Assembly (NCBI GenBank): GCA_902589965.1
Contig: CACIUX010000005.1
Location: forward strand, 71,929 to 105,220
DNA from: an uncultured SAR86 cluster bacterium
GTDB taxonomy: Bacteria > Pseudomonadota > Gammaproteobacteria > Magnimaribacterales > AG-339-G14
DNA length: 33,292 nucleotides
Direction: 5' to 3'
In this document: positions 24,488-33,292 of the stretch, piece after piece
Layout: each line of letters opens with the position of its first letter
Position numbering within the stretch: the first letter of the stretch is position 1
The notes under the pieces: generated by a model
Seen by the model: only the letters and a program-made list of their open reading frames with translations
Database searches by the model: none
What the model was told of the DNA's origin: nothing
Made by a program: the position numbers and the translations under genes

Positions 24488-25848
24488 CTAAAGAATCACT
24501 TTTATCAATATCTCCTATTGATGGAAGATATAAAAATAAAGTTAAAGATCTTGAAAATTATTTTTCTGAATTTGCTCTGATCAAAACAAGAGTTGAAGTA
24601 GAAATAAGATGGCTATTGTTTTTATTAAACATAAAAAGTTTAAATTTTTTACCTCTAATTAGTAAAAACCAAAAGAAAAAAATTGAAAGTATTTTTTTAA
24701 ATTTTAATTTGAAAGAAGCGTCAAAAGTTAAGTCTATAGAAAAAATTACTAATCATGATGTAAAAGCTGTAGAAGTTTACATAGTTAAGCAGCTTGATTC
24801 AGTGGGATTATCCAAACTGAGTGAATTTGTGCATATTTGTTGCACTTCTGAAGATATCAACAATCTGTCTTATGCATTAATGGTTGAAAGATACAGAACT
24901 GAGTATTTACTACCAAATCTAAAATCCCTCAATAAAGAAATTAATAAAATGGCTATCAAATGGGCAAATATTTCTATGCTTTCTTTCACACACGGTCAAA
25001 AAGCTAGCCCTACTTCTTTAGGGAAAGAATTTAAGAATTTTTTTCATAGAATTTCCTTTCATCAAAATAAAATTAACGAATCGAAACAATCTGCAAAATT
25101 TAATGGAGCTGTAGGTAATTTTAATGCCCATCATGCACTAGACTCTGACATCAATTGGCCAAATATAACTAAGAAATTTATATCTTCATTTAATCTAGGA
25201 TATTCCCTAATTTCATCTCAAATTGAATTTAAAGACAATCTTGTTTTCTTACTATCTAATATAGAAAATTTAAATAATGTATTAATAGATCTATCAAAAG
25301 ATATTTGGCTTTATGTATCTAAAGATTACCTGAAACAAAAAATTTCTTCGTCCGAGGTGGGTTCATCAACTATGCCACACAAAGTCAATCCAATTGATTT
25401 CGAAAATGCTGAAGGAAATTTAACTTTATCTAATAGCTTAATTCCTGCTCTCAAAAATAAATTACAAATTTCTAGATTACAAAGAGACTTATCCGATTCA
25501 ACAGTGAGCAGAAATATTGGTCTATGTTTTGCATATTTAGAAATTTCACTTAAGTCACTGAATAAAGGGCTCAATAAACTTGAACCAAATAAGACAAAAA
25601 TCAATGAGGAATTAGAGGAAAGTTGGGAAGTTTTAGCAGAAGCAATACAGACTGTCATGAGAAAAAATAAAATTTCTAATAGTTATGACATCATAAAAAA
25701 ATTAACTAGAGGGAAAGAATTAAGCGGGGAAAGTTATCGTAACTTAATAGAAAATCTCCCTATTAATGAGGTAGATAAAACTAAACTTCTTAAGCTAACT
25801 CCTATACAATACACCGGCTTAGCTAGCTATCTAGCAAAATTAAAATAA
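24484..25848 (+). CDS. purB: Adenylosuccinate lyase
   Basis: A 454-aa member of the fumarase/aspartase superfamily that acts twice in purine synthesis, releasing fumarate from SAICAR and from adenylosuccinate. The N-terminal SISPIDGRY, the catalytic segment FTHGQKASPTSLGKE near residue 168 and the superfamily signature GSSTMPHKVNPIDFENAEG near 295 are intact. The length and the long-loop features match the E. coli type. It overlaps mnmA by 4 nt and depends on the mnmA promoter; aceA follows 25 nt later with its own AGAGGA ribosome site. Confidence 0.97.
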   Translation: MTKESLLSISPIDGRYKNKVKDLENYFSEFALIKTRVEVEIRWLLFLLNIKSLNFLPLISKNQKKKIESIFLNFNLKEASKVKSIEKITNHDVKAVEVYIVKQLDSVGLSKLSEFVHICCTSEDINNLSYALMVERYRTEYLLPNLKSLNKEINKMAIKWANISMLSFTHGQKASPTSLGKEFKNFFHRISFHQNKINESKQSAKFNGAVGNFNAHHALDSDINWPNITKKFISSFNLGYSLISSQIEFKDNLVFLLSNIENLNNVLIDLSKDIWLYVSKDYLKQKISSSEVGSSTMPHKVNPIDFENAEGNLTLSNSLIPALKNKLQISRLQRDLSDSTVSRNIGLCFAYLEISLKSLNKGLNKLEPNKTKINEELEESWEVLAEAIQTVMRKNKISNSYDIIKKLTRGKELSGESYRNLIENLPINEVDKTKLLKLTPIQYTGLASYLAKLK

Positions 25849-25873
25849 GTATTCATTGAGAAGAGGACTGTAA

Positions 25874-27478
25874 ATGCTTGATTATAAAAAGACTGTGGAA
25901 CATTTTGAGCAATTAATAGCTAAAGGTGGAGATTTATACAAAAATATTTCTGCTGAAAACGCAGCTCGAATGGATTTACAAAATAGATTCAAAACAGGCT
26001 TGGATATAGCTAAATATACAGCAGACATCATGCACAAAGATATGTCTGAATATGATGGAGATTCATCTGTTTATACTCAATCTTTAGGTTGTTGGCATGG
26101 TTTTACCGCTCAACAAATGATGATGGAGATAAAAAAATCTAGAGAAACTACTAACAAGAGATATGTTTATTTAAGCGGATGGATGGTCGCTGCTCTGAGA
26201 TCTGACTTTGGCCCTCTTCCAGATCAAAGCATGCATGAGAAATTAGCTGTTCCAAACTTAATTAAAGAGATATATACATTTTTAAAAAGAGCCGATGCTG
26301 TTGAGTTACAACATCTATTCAATGAATTGGATGAAGTAAGAGAAAATGGTGGAGATGAATCAGAAGTGATATCCAAAATAGATAATTTTGAGACTCATGT
26401 TGTGCCAATAATTGCTGATATCGATGCTGGCTTCGGTAATGAGGAAGCAACATATTTATTAGCAAAGAAAATGATTCAAGCTGGAGCGTGTTGCATTCAG
26501 ATTGAGAATCAGGTTTCTGATGAAAAACAATGTGGGCACCAAGATGGAAAGGTTACAGTCCCTCACGAAGACTTTTTACATAAAATCAATGCGGTTAGAT
26601 ATTCCTTTTTAGAACTCGGTGTTGAAAATGGTTTAATAGTTGCCAGAACAGATTCTTTAGGAGCCGGACTTACTCAAAAAGTCCCTGTAATGCAGGAACA
26701 AGGCGACTTGGCAGATCAATATAATTCTTTTCTTGAGACTGAAGAAATTACTAACCTTGAAGAATTAGATGAGAACGATATAACCATCCATCAAAACGGC
26801 TTGTTAGTAAAACCTGTTCGTCTACCTAATGGCCTTTACAGATTTAAAGAAGGCACGGGTTTTGACAGAGTCGTCCTTGATTGTATTACAAGCTTACAAA
26901 ATGGAGCTGATCTCTTGTGGATTGAGACAGAAAAACCAAATGTTCAGCAAATTGCTGACATGGTTAATGCTATTAGAAAAGTGGAACCCAAGGCTAAGTT
27001 GGTCTATAACAATTCTCCATCTTTTAATTGGACTTTGTCATTTAGAGAACAGGTTTACAAAGAATGGGTTGATTCGGGTAAAGATGTTTCGGCATATCCT
27101 GATCCTTCCTCGGATCCTAAAGGTTTAATGGATGTTAAGTTTGACGATTCTGAACTGGCACTAGAAGCAGATAATCTCATACAAACTTTCCAGAAAGATG
27201 CTTCAAGAGAAGCAGGAATTTTTCATCATTTAATTACTCTGCCCACTTATCACGAAACAGCTTTAGGAACTGCAACATTAACTGAAGGTTATTTTGGTGA
27301 TGAAGGGATGCTAGCTTATGTTAAAGGTATTCAAAGAAAAGAAATAAGAAGAGATATGTCATCTGTAAAACACCAAGATCTTGCTGGGTCGACAATTGGC
27401 GATACTCACAAAGAATATTTTTCAGGCGATAAAGCTCTCAAAGCAGGTGGAAAAGACAATACGATGAATCAGTTCTAA
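25874..27478 (+). CDS. aceA: Isocitrate lyase (long form, Pseudomonas-type)
   Basis: A 534-aa isocitrate lyase that cleaves isocitrate to glyoxylate and succinate, the entry to the glyoxylate shunt. It has the length of the Pseudomonas/Acinetobacter type rather than the 434-aa E. coli form. The catalytic K-Q-C-G-H motif sits at 218-222 with Cys220, preceded by IADIDAGFGNE (metal-binding Asp residues), and LSGWMVAA is near 100. It has an AGAGGA ribosome site. The gene ends with no base between its stop and the nqrM stop. Malate synthase is not in the window. Use of C2 compounds or fatty acids is implied. Confidence 0.96.
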   Translation: MLDYKKTVEHFEQLIAKGGDLYKNISAENAARMDLQNRFKTGLDIAKYTADIMHKDMSEYDGDSSVYTQSLGCWHGFTAQQMMMEIKKSRETTNKRYVYLSGWMVAALRSDFGPLPDQSMHEKLAVPNLIKEIYTFLKRADAVELQHLFNELDEVRENGGDESEVISKIDNFETHVVPIIADIDAGFGNEEATYLLAKKMIQAGACCIQIENQVSDEKQCGHQDGKVTVPHEDFLHKINAVRYSFLELGVENGLIVARTDSLGAGLTQKVPVMQEQGDLADQYNSFLETEEITNLEELDENDITIHQNGLLVKPVRLPNGLYRFKEGTGFDRVVLDCITSLQNGADLLWIETEKPNVQQIADMVNAIRKVEPKAKLVYNNSPSFNWTLSFREQVYKEWVDSGKDVSAYPDPSSDPKGLMDVKFDDSELALEADNLIQTFQKDASREAGIFHHLITLPTYHETALGTATLTEGYFGDEGMLAYVKGIQRKEIRRDMSSVKHQDLAGSTIGDTHKEYFSGDKALKAGGKDNTMNQF

Positions 27479-27652
27479 TTACTTAGGACATTTTTTTGGA
27501 TTACCGCCACATATAGTGCATTCCAAATCACTATCGAGATTGCTCATACCTCCACAAGATCCTTCTAAAGGCTTGTTGTTCAAGATTAATCCAAGACTCA
27601 ATCCTAAGATTGATAAGATCACAACAATAGATGCAAAGAAAAAAGTAGCCAT
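27479..27652 (-). CDS. nqrM: Na+-NQR maturation factor NqrM
   Basis: A 57-aa protein (ATG 27650-27652, TAA 27479-27481) with one N-terminal transmembrane helix (FFFASIVVILSILGLSLGLIL) and the family hallmark LEGSCGGMSNL at about 29-39. Four Cys are present: Cys33, Cys45, Cys48 (CTIC) and Cys55. NqrM (DUF539) is needed to assemble the iron centre of Na+-NQR, probably by delivering iron. It lies 2 nt after apbE at the end of the nqr operon, its usual place. The C-terminal cysteine spacing differs somewhat from what I recall of the Vibrio form. Confidence 0.93.
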   Translation of the reverse strand: MATFFFASIVVILSILGLSLGLILNNKPLEGSCGGMSNLDSDLECTICGGNPKKCPK

Positions 27653-27654
27653 AT

Positions 27655-28623
27655 TTAATGAATTATATCTTCAAAAGATGGAGTCATTCTAATAGAAAAT
27701 TCACCTTCTGACCTAAAAATAAATAATGCTGCAATTGAATTATTAACTGCAAATTCAAAACCTTCTTTTAAACCCATGACATTTAAAGCAGTTGCCAAAG
27801 CATCTGCATCACCAGCATGTCGAAACTGTCCAGGCAAGGCAACAGAGACGGATGTTAAATTATTTGAAATAGGAAAACCTGTTTTAGGATCAATTGTATG
27901 AGAATAGCGCTTATTATCTAAAGTAAAAAAATTTCTGTAATCACCTGAAGTTGCCACAGCCATATACTTTTCGTTGTCTTTTTTCGATAAACACTCAATT
28001 GGTTTGCTGTTTTGAGTATCAGGATTTTCTATGCAAATAATCCAAGGAGATTTTATTTTATTTCCTTTAACAAGTATTTCTCCACCGATATCAATAAAAT
28101 AATTATTTAGATTTTGATCATCCAATAATCTAGCAATCTCATCAACTGCATAACCTTTGGCGATTGCAGAAAAATCAATTTCTAAATGATCATTGTCGCT
28201 AGATTCGCATCCCCTGGGAATAATATTCTCAATATCATCCTCCTTTGGTACAGACATTCTTTTTACAGGTCCAAAACCCCAAAGATTTACTAGGCTGCCT
28301 GCAAAAATGTTGAAGTTTTGATTTACAAACTTACATATCTCAATCGAATGATTTAGTAAATTAGTGAAATCATCATTGGTAGCTTGATTCTCTTTTCTAT
28401 TAAATCTCATTAAGTAAGACTCACTTTTATAATTTGAAAAAAGCATATCAATTTCACGAAGTTTTAAATCAATAGATGATTGGATAGTATTCAAATTTGG
28501 AGAATCTGAAATCTTTATATTGTAGTAGGTTCCAAATATATATCCTTGGTATTGATTTTCATTGGAAACGCAACCAGTTAAAAGAAGTAAGGATATAAAG
28601 AGATATCTAACTGCCAAAGTCAT
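27655..28623 (-). CDS. apbE: FAD:protein FMN transferase ApbE
   Basis: A 322-aa exported lipoprotein that transfers FMN from FAD to threonines of NqrB and NqrC. The lipobox LLTGC places the lipid Cys at 18. Catalytic-region motifs are [18 protein letters not shown] (about 165), [12 protein letters not shown] (about 187), TSGDYRNFF...[10 protein letters not shown] (about 235) and [13 protein letters not shown]. The ATG at 28623 lies inside the last codons of nqrF (17-nt overlap); a TTG one codon upstream is the only alternative. Both target threonines are visible in the window, which confirms the link to this operon. Confidence 0.96.
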   Translation of the reverse strand: MTLAVRYLFISLLLLTGCVSNENQYQGYIFGTYYNIKISDSPNLNTIQSSIDLKLREIDMLFSNYKSESYLMRFNRKENQATNDDFTNLLNHSIEICKFVNQNFNIFAGSLVNLWGFGPVKRMSVPKEDDIENIIPRGCESSDNDHLEIDFSAIAKGYAVDEIARLLDDQNLNNYFIDIGGEILVKGNKIKSPWIICIENPDTQNSKPIECLSKKDNEKYMAVATSGDYRNFFTLDNKRYSHTIDPKTGFPISNNLTSVSVALPGQFRHAGDADALATALNVMGLKEGFEFAVNNSIAALFIFRSEGEFSIRMTPSFEDIIH

Positions 28624-29836
28624 CAAACATGATGTTCTCAGGTTCTACTCCAAGGCTATCAAGCATTGTAAAACAAGCATCCATCATTGGAGGAGGACCG
28701 CACATATAATATTCACAATCCTCTGGAGCAGGATGATCTTTGAGATAATTATCAAGTAAAACTTGATGAATGAATCCAGTCATACCGTCCCATTCATCTT
28801 CAGGTAAAGGATCTGATAGAGCTGCATGCCAGGTAAAGTTCTCGTATTTTTCTTCCAATTTATTGAAATCATCAATATAAAACATTTCTTTTAAACTCCT
28901 AGCTCCGTACCAAAACGTAATTTTTCTGGAAGAATCCAATCTCAAAAGTTGATCAAATATATGAGATCGCATAGGTGCCATACCCGCACCACCACCAATG
29001 AATACCATTTCATTTGGGGTATCTTTAGCCATGAATTCTCCAAATGGACCGAAGATGGTTAAATTATCACCTGGTTTTAAATTAAATAAATAAGACGAAG
29101 CTTCACCTGGTGGAAAATTTGTTCCAGGAGGTGGACTTGCAATTCTAATGTTAAATTTCATTATCCCCTTTTCTTCAGGATAATTAGCCATTGAATATGC
29201 TCTAATAACAGGAACACCAACTGTAGCTACATTTTCAAAAACTTTAAATTTTTCCCAATCTCCTTTGTAAATATCTTTAATATCGAAAGATTTGTAATCT
29301 GCTTCATAAGGAGGTATTTCCATTTGAACATAGCCTCCAGCTTCGAAACCAACATTTTCTCCTTCAGGTAATTTCAAAACTAATTCTTTAATAAAAGTTG
29401 CCACGTTATCATTTGATATAACGGTTGTTTCCCATTTTTTAACGCCAAAAACTTCATCCGGCACTGTAATTTTCATGTCAGCCTTTACAGGCACCTGACA
29501 AGAAAGCCTCCAGCCTTCTCTTTTTTCTTTATTATTAAAGTGGGCTTCTTCAGTGGAAAGTATTGAGCCGCCGCCTTCAAGTACTTGGCAACGACATTGA
29601 GAGCAAGTGCCCCCTCCTCCACAAGCCGAGGAAAGAAATAAATTCTCTGAAGCTAAGGTCTGTAATAATTTTCCTCCTGCAGGGACTTTTATTGCTTTAT
29701 CCTGATCTCCATTGATTTCGATAGTAACATCGCCAGTGGATACCAATCTTGATCTAGCAAACAAGATTACGAATATCATCAGGTTTACTATTAGTGCAAA
29801 AGTAGCGATTCCAAATATAAGATCTAAATTAACCAT
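28607..29836 (-). CDS. nqrF: Na+-translocating NADH:quinone reductase subunit F
   Basis: A 409-aa electron-input subunit that oxidises NADH. One N-terminal helix (about 4-27) anchors it. The ferredoxin domain binds 2Fe-2S through Cys72, Cys78, Cys81 ([11 protein letters not shown]) and Cys113. The FAD-binding segment [13 protein letters not shown] (about 217-229) and the NADH-binding [12 protein letters not shown] and [10 protein letters not shown] follow, in the ferredoxin-NADP reductase-like part. Its start directly abuts the nqrE stop. Confidence 0.98.
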   Translation of the reverse strand: MVNLDLIFGIATFALIVNLMIFVILFARSRLVSTGDVTIEINGDQDKAIKVPAGGKLLQTLASENLFLSSACGGGGTCSQCRCQVLEGGGSILSTEEAHFNNKEKREGWRLSCQVPVKADMKITVPDEVFGVKKWETTVISNDNVATFIKELVLKLPEGENVGFEAGGYVQMEIPPYEADYKSFDIKDIYKGDWEKFKVFENVATVGVPVIRAYSMANYPEEKGIMKFNIRIASPPPGTNFPPGEASSYLFNLKPGDNLTIFGPFGEFMAKDTPNEMVFIGGGAGMAPMRSHIFDQLLRLDSSRKITFWYGARSLKEMFYIDDFNKLEEKYENFTWHAALSDPLPEDEWDGMTGFIHQVLLDNYLKDHPAPEDCEYYMCGPPPMMDACFTMLDSLGVEPENIMFDDFGS

Positions 29837-30448
29837 CTAAAGTATTATTCCTCCAAATGACATAAAACCAAAGGTCATCAAACCAACAGTTATAAAGGTA
29901 ATACCTAATCCTTCAAGTCCATCTGGAATATCGCTGTATTTTAATTTTTCTCTGATACCTGCTAAAAGAACAATAGCTAGAGCCCAGCCTACTCCACCTC
30001 CAAGGCCATAAACAACACTCTCACCAAAGTCTAAATTCTTTTCTACCATGAATAGAGATGCGCCAAGAATTGCGCAATTTACTGTTATAAGAGGAAGAAA
30101 TATTCCAAGGGCAGTATAGAGTTTGGGAACGTATTTATCTAAAAACATCTCAAGAATTTGTACACATGCAGCAATAACCCCTATGTAACTGATTAAACCG
30201 ACAAATTCCAGAGATACATCTGGATAGCCGAGCCAAGTTAAAGCTCCATCTCTAAGTAAAAAGTTATAAATAATATTATTTAAAGGAACAGTTATGGCTA
30301 ATACAACGATTACAGCAATTCCAAGACCAATTGCAGCTTCAATTTTTTTGGAAATAGCTAAAAATGTACACATACCAAGAAAAACAGATAATGCTAGGTT
30401 CTCAATGAAAATTGAAGATATAAAAATAGATAAGTAATGCTCAAGCAT
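29837..30448 (-). CDS. nqrE: Na+-translocating NADH:quinone reductase subunit E
   Basis: A 203-aa membrane subunit with six transmembrane helices that, with NqrD, holds the membrane iron centre between the cytoplasmic and periplasmic sides. The start at ATG 30446-30448 gives [20 protein letters not shown], matching the family N-terminus; a nine-codon upstream extension lies inside nqrD and is rejected. [16 protein letters not shown] and the later VNCAILG (CAILG, with the conserved Cys) are the usual motifs. It overlaps nqrD by 8 nt. Confidence 0.97.
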   Translation of the reverse strand: MLEHYLSIFISSIFIENLALSVFLGMCTFLAISKKIEAAIGLGIAVIVVLAITVPLNNIIYNFLLRDGALTWLGYPDVSLEFVGLISYIGVIAACVQILEMFLDKYVPKLYTALGIFLPLITVNCAILGASLFMVEKNLDFGESVVYGLGGGVGWALAIVLLAGIREKLKYSDIPDGLEGLGITFITVGLMTFGFMSFGGIIL

Positions 30449-31112
30449 GATGTGTTTCCACCTCTTTAGGAGCATTTTTACTCATCAGGAATTCTTTTTC
30501 TTCAACTTGTTCGGTCTTCCATGATCTAAGCGCCCATATGAATAATCCAATTATCAGGAATGAACTCGGTGCCAGCAGAAAGAAGTTATTACCAACATAC
30601 CATCCACCGTTTTGAGTAGTAGTTAAAATATCAATTCCAAGTAGTTGACCAGAACCCAGTAACTCTCTTATAGCTCCAACAACAATTAGTATAAGACTGT
30701 ATCCTAGACCATTTCCTAAACCATCTAAAAAACTAACTCCAGGAGTATTTTGCATAGCAAATGCTTCTGCTCTTCCCATTACAATACAGTTAGTAATAAT
30801 TAATCCAACAAAGACAGATAATGTTTTGCTTGTTTCATAATCGTAAGCTTTTAAGAATTGATCCACTAAGATAACCAAAGAAGAAATAATTGTCATTTGG
30901 ACAATAATTCTTATATTTGTTGGGATTATGTTTCTTATTAGAGAAATAAAGAAATTTGACAGGCTTACGGTGATAGTTAAAGCGACACACATTATAAGTG
31001 TTGGATAAAGCTTACTTGTAACCGCTAATGCTGAACAAATGCCTAATATTTGTAAGGCAATTGGATTATCCTTAAAGATAGGTGTCAATAATATTTCCTT
31101 GAACTTAGACAT
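30441..31112 (-). CDS. nqrD: Na+-translocating NADH:quinone reductase subunit D
   Basis: A 223-aa membrane subunit homologous to NqrE with inverted topology. Typical segments are [37 protein letters not shown] (with the conserved Cys of the iron site) and [10 protein letters not shown]. The extreme C-terminus extends by about 15 residues beyond the core. I chose ATG 31110-31112 rather than the GTG one codon upstream. It overlaps both nqrC and nqrE by 8 nt, as expected for a tightly coupled membrane complex. Confidence 0.97.
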   Translation of the reverse strand: MSKFKEILLTPIFKDNPIALQILGICSALAVTSKLYPTLIMCVALTITVSLSNFFISLIRNIIPTNIRIIVQMTIISSLVILVDQFLKAYDYETSKTLSVFVGLIITNCIVMGRAEAFAMQNTPGVSFLDGLGNGLGYSLILIVVGAIRELLGSGQLLGIDILTTTQNGGWYVGNNFFLLAPSSFLIIGLFIWALRSWKTEQVEEKEFLMSKNAPKEVETHHA

Positions 31113-31887
31113 CACTTAATTTAATTTCTTTGTTCTTTAGATTATTTATGAAAGGTCCAAATCCCTCATTACCTAACCAAAATGCAAGAAGATTAGAGAC
31201 TCCCTTACTGGTAATGGTTGCTCCAGATAAACCATCAACTTCATAAGAATAATCTGTACTTTGTGGATTAGAAAAACCCTTAATAACCGAAATCTGAACT
31301 AAACCATTTTCATCAAAGACTTTTTTTCCATTCCAAAGTTTTTTCCAATTAGGATTGTCTACTTCAGCTCCTAATCCAGGAGTTTCTTTATGTTTATAAA
31401 ACTCCAAGCCAACTATCGTATTTAAGTCAGAATCAAGGGCAAGATAGCCATACAAAGTACCCCATAATCCATATCCTCTAACTGGGAGAATTAAGGTTTT
31501 CAATTCATTATTTCTATATTCAATATAGACCTTTGAAAGATTTTCTCTGACGCTTATCATGGCAATATCTTCGGAACCATTGAGAACTGTGTGTTGAGAA
31601 GAGTCTCTCAATATAGAATCCAGATCATACTTTTCTGGAGGAAAGCTTGAGGGTTGTCCATCGTTAAGATTAACAACCACTTCCTCAATCGAAGCTAATG
31701 CTTCTTGAGATGAAGGATAAACTTCAAGTAATCTTGCTGCATCAATAATTTTGCTTTGCTGATCAAAAATTACATTTTGTTCTTGTTGATCTCTCAAGGA
31801 TACAGCAACAGTGGATATAACAGCTCCACAGACGATACATAAACCAACTCCAACCAGAATGATATTGAGAATGCTATCTTTCTGCAT
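31105..31887 (-). CDS. nqrC: Na+-translocating NADH:quinone reductase subunit C
   Basis: A 260-aa subunit with one N-terminal transmembrane helix (about 8-30) and a periplasmic FMN-binding domain. The ApbE target motif reads [10 protein letters not shown] (218-227), so FMN is linked to Thr224. [14 protein letters not shown] and the [11 protein letters not shown] segment (about 165-175) are conserved. It overlaps nqrB by 14 nt and nqrD by 8 nt. Confidence 0.97.
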   Translation of the reverse strand: MQKDSILNIILVGVGLCIVCGAVISTVAVSLRDQQEQNVIFDQQSKIIDAARLLEVYPSSQEALASIEEVVVNLNDGQPSSFPPEKYDLDSILRDSSQHTVLNGSEDIAMISVRENLSKVYIEYRNNELKTLILPVRGYGLWGTLYGYLALDSDLNTIVGLEFYKHKETPGLGAEVDNPNWKKLWNGKKVFDENGLVQISVIKGFSNPQSTDYSYEVDGLSGATITSKGVSNLLAFWLGNEGFGPFINNLKNKEIKLSDV

Positions 31888-33100
31888 AAATTACCTTATT
31901 TCTTCGATTTATATTTTGCTTAACAACGAAATAGTCAATTAAAGGTGAGGTTAAATTCGCAAATAAAATTGCTAACATCATTCCCTCTGGAAAAGCTGGA
32001 TTTACAACACGAATTAGAACAACCAAAACTCCTATTACGATTCCATAAATCCAACGTCCTTTATTTGTATGCGATCCGGACACGGGTTCTGTAGCCATAA
32101 ATACCATGCCAAAAGCATACCCGCCCACTACCATGTGCCACCAAAATGGCATAGAAAACATTGGGTTGGTTTCACTTCCAATGATATTAAAAAGATAGGA
32201 AGTAGCTATGGTTCCTAATAAAACTCCAGCGATTATTCTCCATGATGCTACTCTAGTGAAAAGGAGTATTGCTAAGCCAATTAATATAGCAAGAGTAGAA
32301 GTTTCGCCAATTGACCCAGGAATAAAACCTAGAAATGCATTTGACCAACTGTAAGATTCTGGAAGAAATTGGTAACCAGATTCAGCAGAAAGACCTAAGA
32401 TTGTTGCAGCAGAATAACCATCGACAGCGACCCATGATAGATCACCAGACCAAGATGCTGGATAAGCAAAATACAAGAAAGCTCTCCCTGTTAAAGCTGG
32501 ATTCAGAAAATTCTTACCTGTACCACCAAAAATTTCTTTTCCTATAACTAAACCAACTGATATACCTAAGGCAACTTGCCAAAGAGGTGCATCTGGAGGA
32601 CATGACAAAGCAAATAGTACTGTTGTTACGAAGGCACCCTCACTGATTTCATGACCTCTCACAACTGCAAAGACAGCTTCCCAAAAGATTCCAACAATGA
32701 AGGTAACAATGTAAATAGGCATGAAAAAGACCGCGCCATAGGCGATACAATCAAAAATGTTATTAGGATTTAGACCGGAAACTAGCTCAATGATTGGCCA
32801 GTGCCAATCTTTTGTAAATTCTTGACCAGCAGCATTTAAAGCCTCTATAGCAATCAAAGATTGATAACCCAGGTTATACATTCCAAAAAACATTGTTGGA
32901 AAGGTTGCCATCCAAACAATTGCCATAACTCTTTGAATATCAGAACCATCTCTTACGTGAGTCATTCCAGAGGTTTTTCTTGAGGATGAATAAAATAGAT
33001 TTTCAAAGACATCAAATAAAGGAAAATATTTTGACCATGCACCCTCTCTTTGGAAATTTGGCTTGGTTTTATCTAAAAAATTTCTTAATGGATCAGACAT
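31874..33100 (-). CDS. nqrB: Na+-translocating NADH:quinone reductase subunit B
   Basis: A 408-aa core membrane subunit with about ten helices that carries covalent FMN, riboflavin and the Na+ path. The FMN attachment site is DGYSAATILG (227-236) with Thr233, equivalent to Thr236 in Vibrio; Ala replaces the more common Gly before AT. GKEIFGGTGKNFLNPALTGRAFL (187-209) and MATEPVSGSHTNKGRW near 343 are family signatures. The start is 4 nt downstream of the nqrA stop. Confidence 0.98.
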   Translation of the reverse strand: MSDPLRNFLDKTKPNFQREGAWSKYFPLFDVFENLFYSSSRKTSGMTHVRDGSDIQRVMAIVWMATFPTMFFGMYNLGYQSLIAIEALNAAGQEFTKDWHWPIIELVSGLNPNNIFDCIAYGAVFFMPIYIVTFIVGIFWEAVFAVVRGHEISEGAFVTTVLFALSCPPDAPLWQVALGISVGLVIGKEIFGGTGKNFLNPALTGRAFLYFAYPASWSGDLSWVAVDGYSAATILGLSAESGYQFLPESYSWSNAFLGFIPGSIGETSTLAILIGLAILLFTRVASWRIIAGVLLGTIATSYLFNIIGSETNPMFSMPFWWHMVVGGYAFGMVFMATEPVSGSHTNKGRWIYGIVIGVLVVLIRVVNPAFPEGMMLAILFANLTSPLIDYFVVKQNINRRNKVIYAER

Positions 33101-33104
33101 TTAT

Positions 33105-33292
33105 TTAACCTTCGTCCTCAATTAATTTTAAATTTTCTCTCAAAATAGATCCATAATCATATTTACTAGGACACACATAAGTAGCAAGACTTAAATCCTC
33201 TTCATCCAGTTCCAGAATACCTAAATCTTGCGCCTCTTCTGTATCTCTCAAAACAATACTTTTAAGCAATTGCGTTGCCATAATATTAAAGG
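33105..33292 (-). CDS. nqrA: Na+-translocating NADH:quinone reductase subunit A (C-terminal part only)
   Basis: Only the last 61 codons are in the window; the gene continues past 33292. The visible end includes [20 protein letters not shown], then [12 protein letters not shown] and [12 protein letters not shown], which match the NqrA C-terminus ([21 protein letters not shown] type). NqrA is the cytoplasmic subunit, first in the operon. The stop is TAA 33105-33107, followed by nqrB after 4 nt. Confidence 0.95.
   Translation of the reverse strand, partial: FNIMATQLLKSIVLRDTEEAQDLGILELDEEDLSLATYVCPSKYDYGSILRENLKLIEDEG

Noticed and set aside
26829..27128. 99-codon open frame on the + strand
   Set aside because: Out-of-frame shadow within aceA, whose full-length product is unmistakable.
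30449..30475. Nine-codon N-terminal extension of nqrE
   Set aside because: It lies within nqrD, and the family N-terminus matches the downstream ATG at 30448.
1..33292. CRISPR arrays, rRNA and tRNA genes
   Set aside because: No regularly spaced repeats and no recognisable rRNA or tRNA sequence were seen; nearly all sequence is accounted for by protein genes.

Overview
The window is an AT-rich, very gene-dense piece of a bacterial chromosome. No gap between genes exceeds about 110 bp, and I see no mobile elements, CRISPR arrays or structural RNA genes. The neighbourhood infA / clpA-clpS / icd / mnmA-purB together with a complete Na+-NQR locus (nqrABCDEF-apbE-nqrM) points to a gammaproteobacterium. 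Low GC, compact spacing, Na+-pumping respiration, secreted sulfatase and several haloalkane dehalogenases suggest a streamlined marine lineage of the SAR86 type; that lineage call is inference, not shown by the sequence.

Region 1 (1-6.8 kb): four paralogous secreted proteins of about 230-240 aa (one cut by the window edge), each apparently built of two ferredoxin-like alpha/beta repeats, are interspersed with a PaaG-like enoyl-CoA isomerase and an Anbu proteasome-like locus (Anbu peptidase divergent from a circularly permuted ATP-grasp and an alpha-E protein). Two strong hairpin terminators close + strand units here.

Region 2 (6.8-11.6 kb): a minus-strand operon MAPEG protein - haloalkane dehalogenase (HLD-II type) - periplasmic sulfatase - glutathione S-transferase-like protein, with a divergent PhoD-like phosphatase.

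Region 3 (11.7-18.8 kb): the most interesting part. A tightly packed seven-gene minus-strand operon (GST-like, nitronate monooxygenase-like, HLD-I type haloalkane dehalogenase, membrane protein, metallo-beta-lactamase-fold hydrolase, second nitronate monooxygenase-like, DUF1330-like), perhaps followed by a GNAT acetyltransferase, is divergent from a TetR-family regulator. Between them lies a perfect 6-5-6 palindrome at the overlap of two good divergent promoters, as expected for a repressor operator. It looks like a regulated small-molecule (halogenated/nitro/electrophile) catabolic or detoxification operon.

Region 4 (18.8-27.5 kb): housekeeping genes: DUF2805-like protein with a newly read 35-aa membrane peptide gene, infA, clpA, clpS, icd, mnmA, purB and aceA. 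Icd and AceA sit at the TCA/glyoxylate branch point. hflD, usually between mnmA and purB, is absent.

Region 5 (27.5-33.3 kb): the Na+-translocating NADH:quinone reductase operon reading leftward, nqrA (partial) to nqrF, then the flavin transferase apbE and the small maturation factor gene nqrM. Both covalent FMN threonines (NqrB, NqrC) and the NqrF 2Fe-2S cysteines are present.
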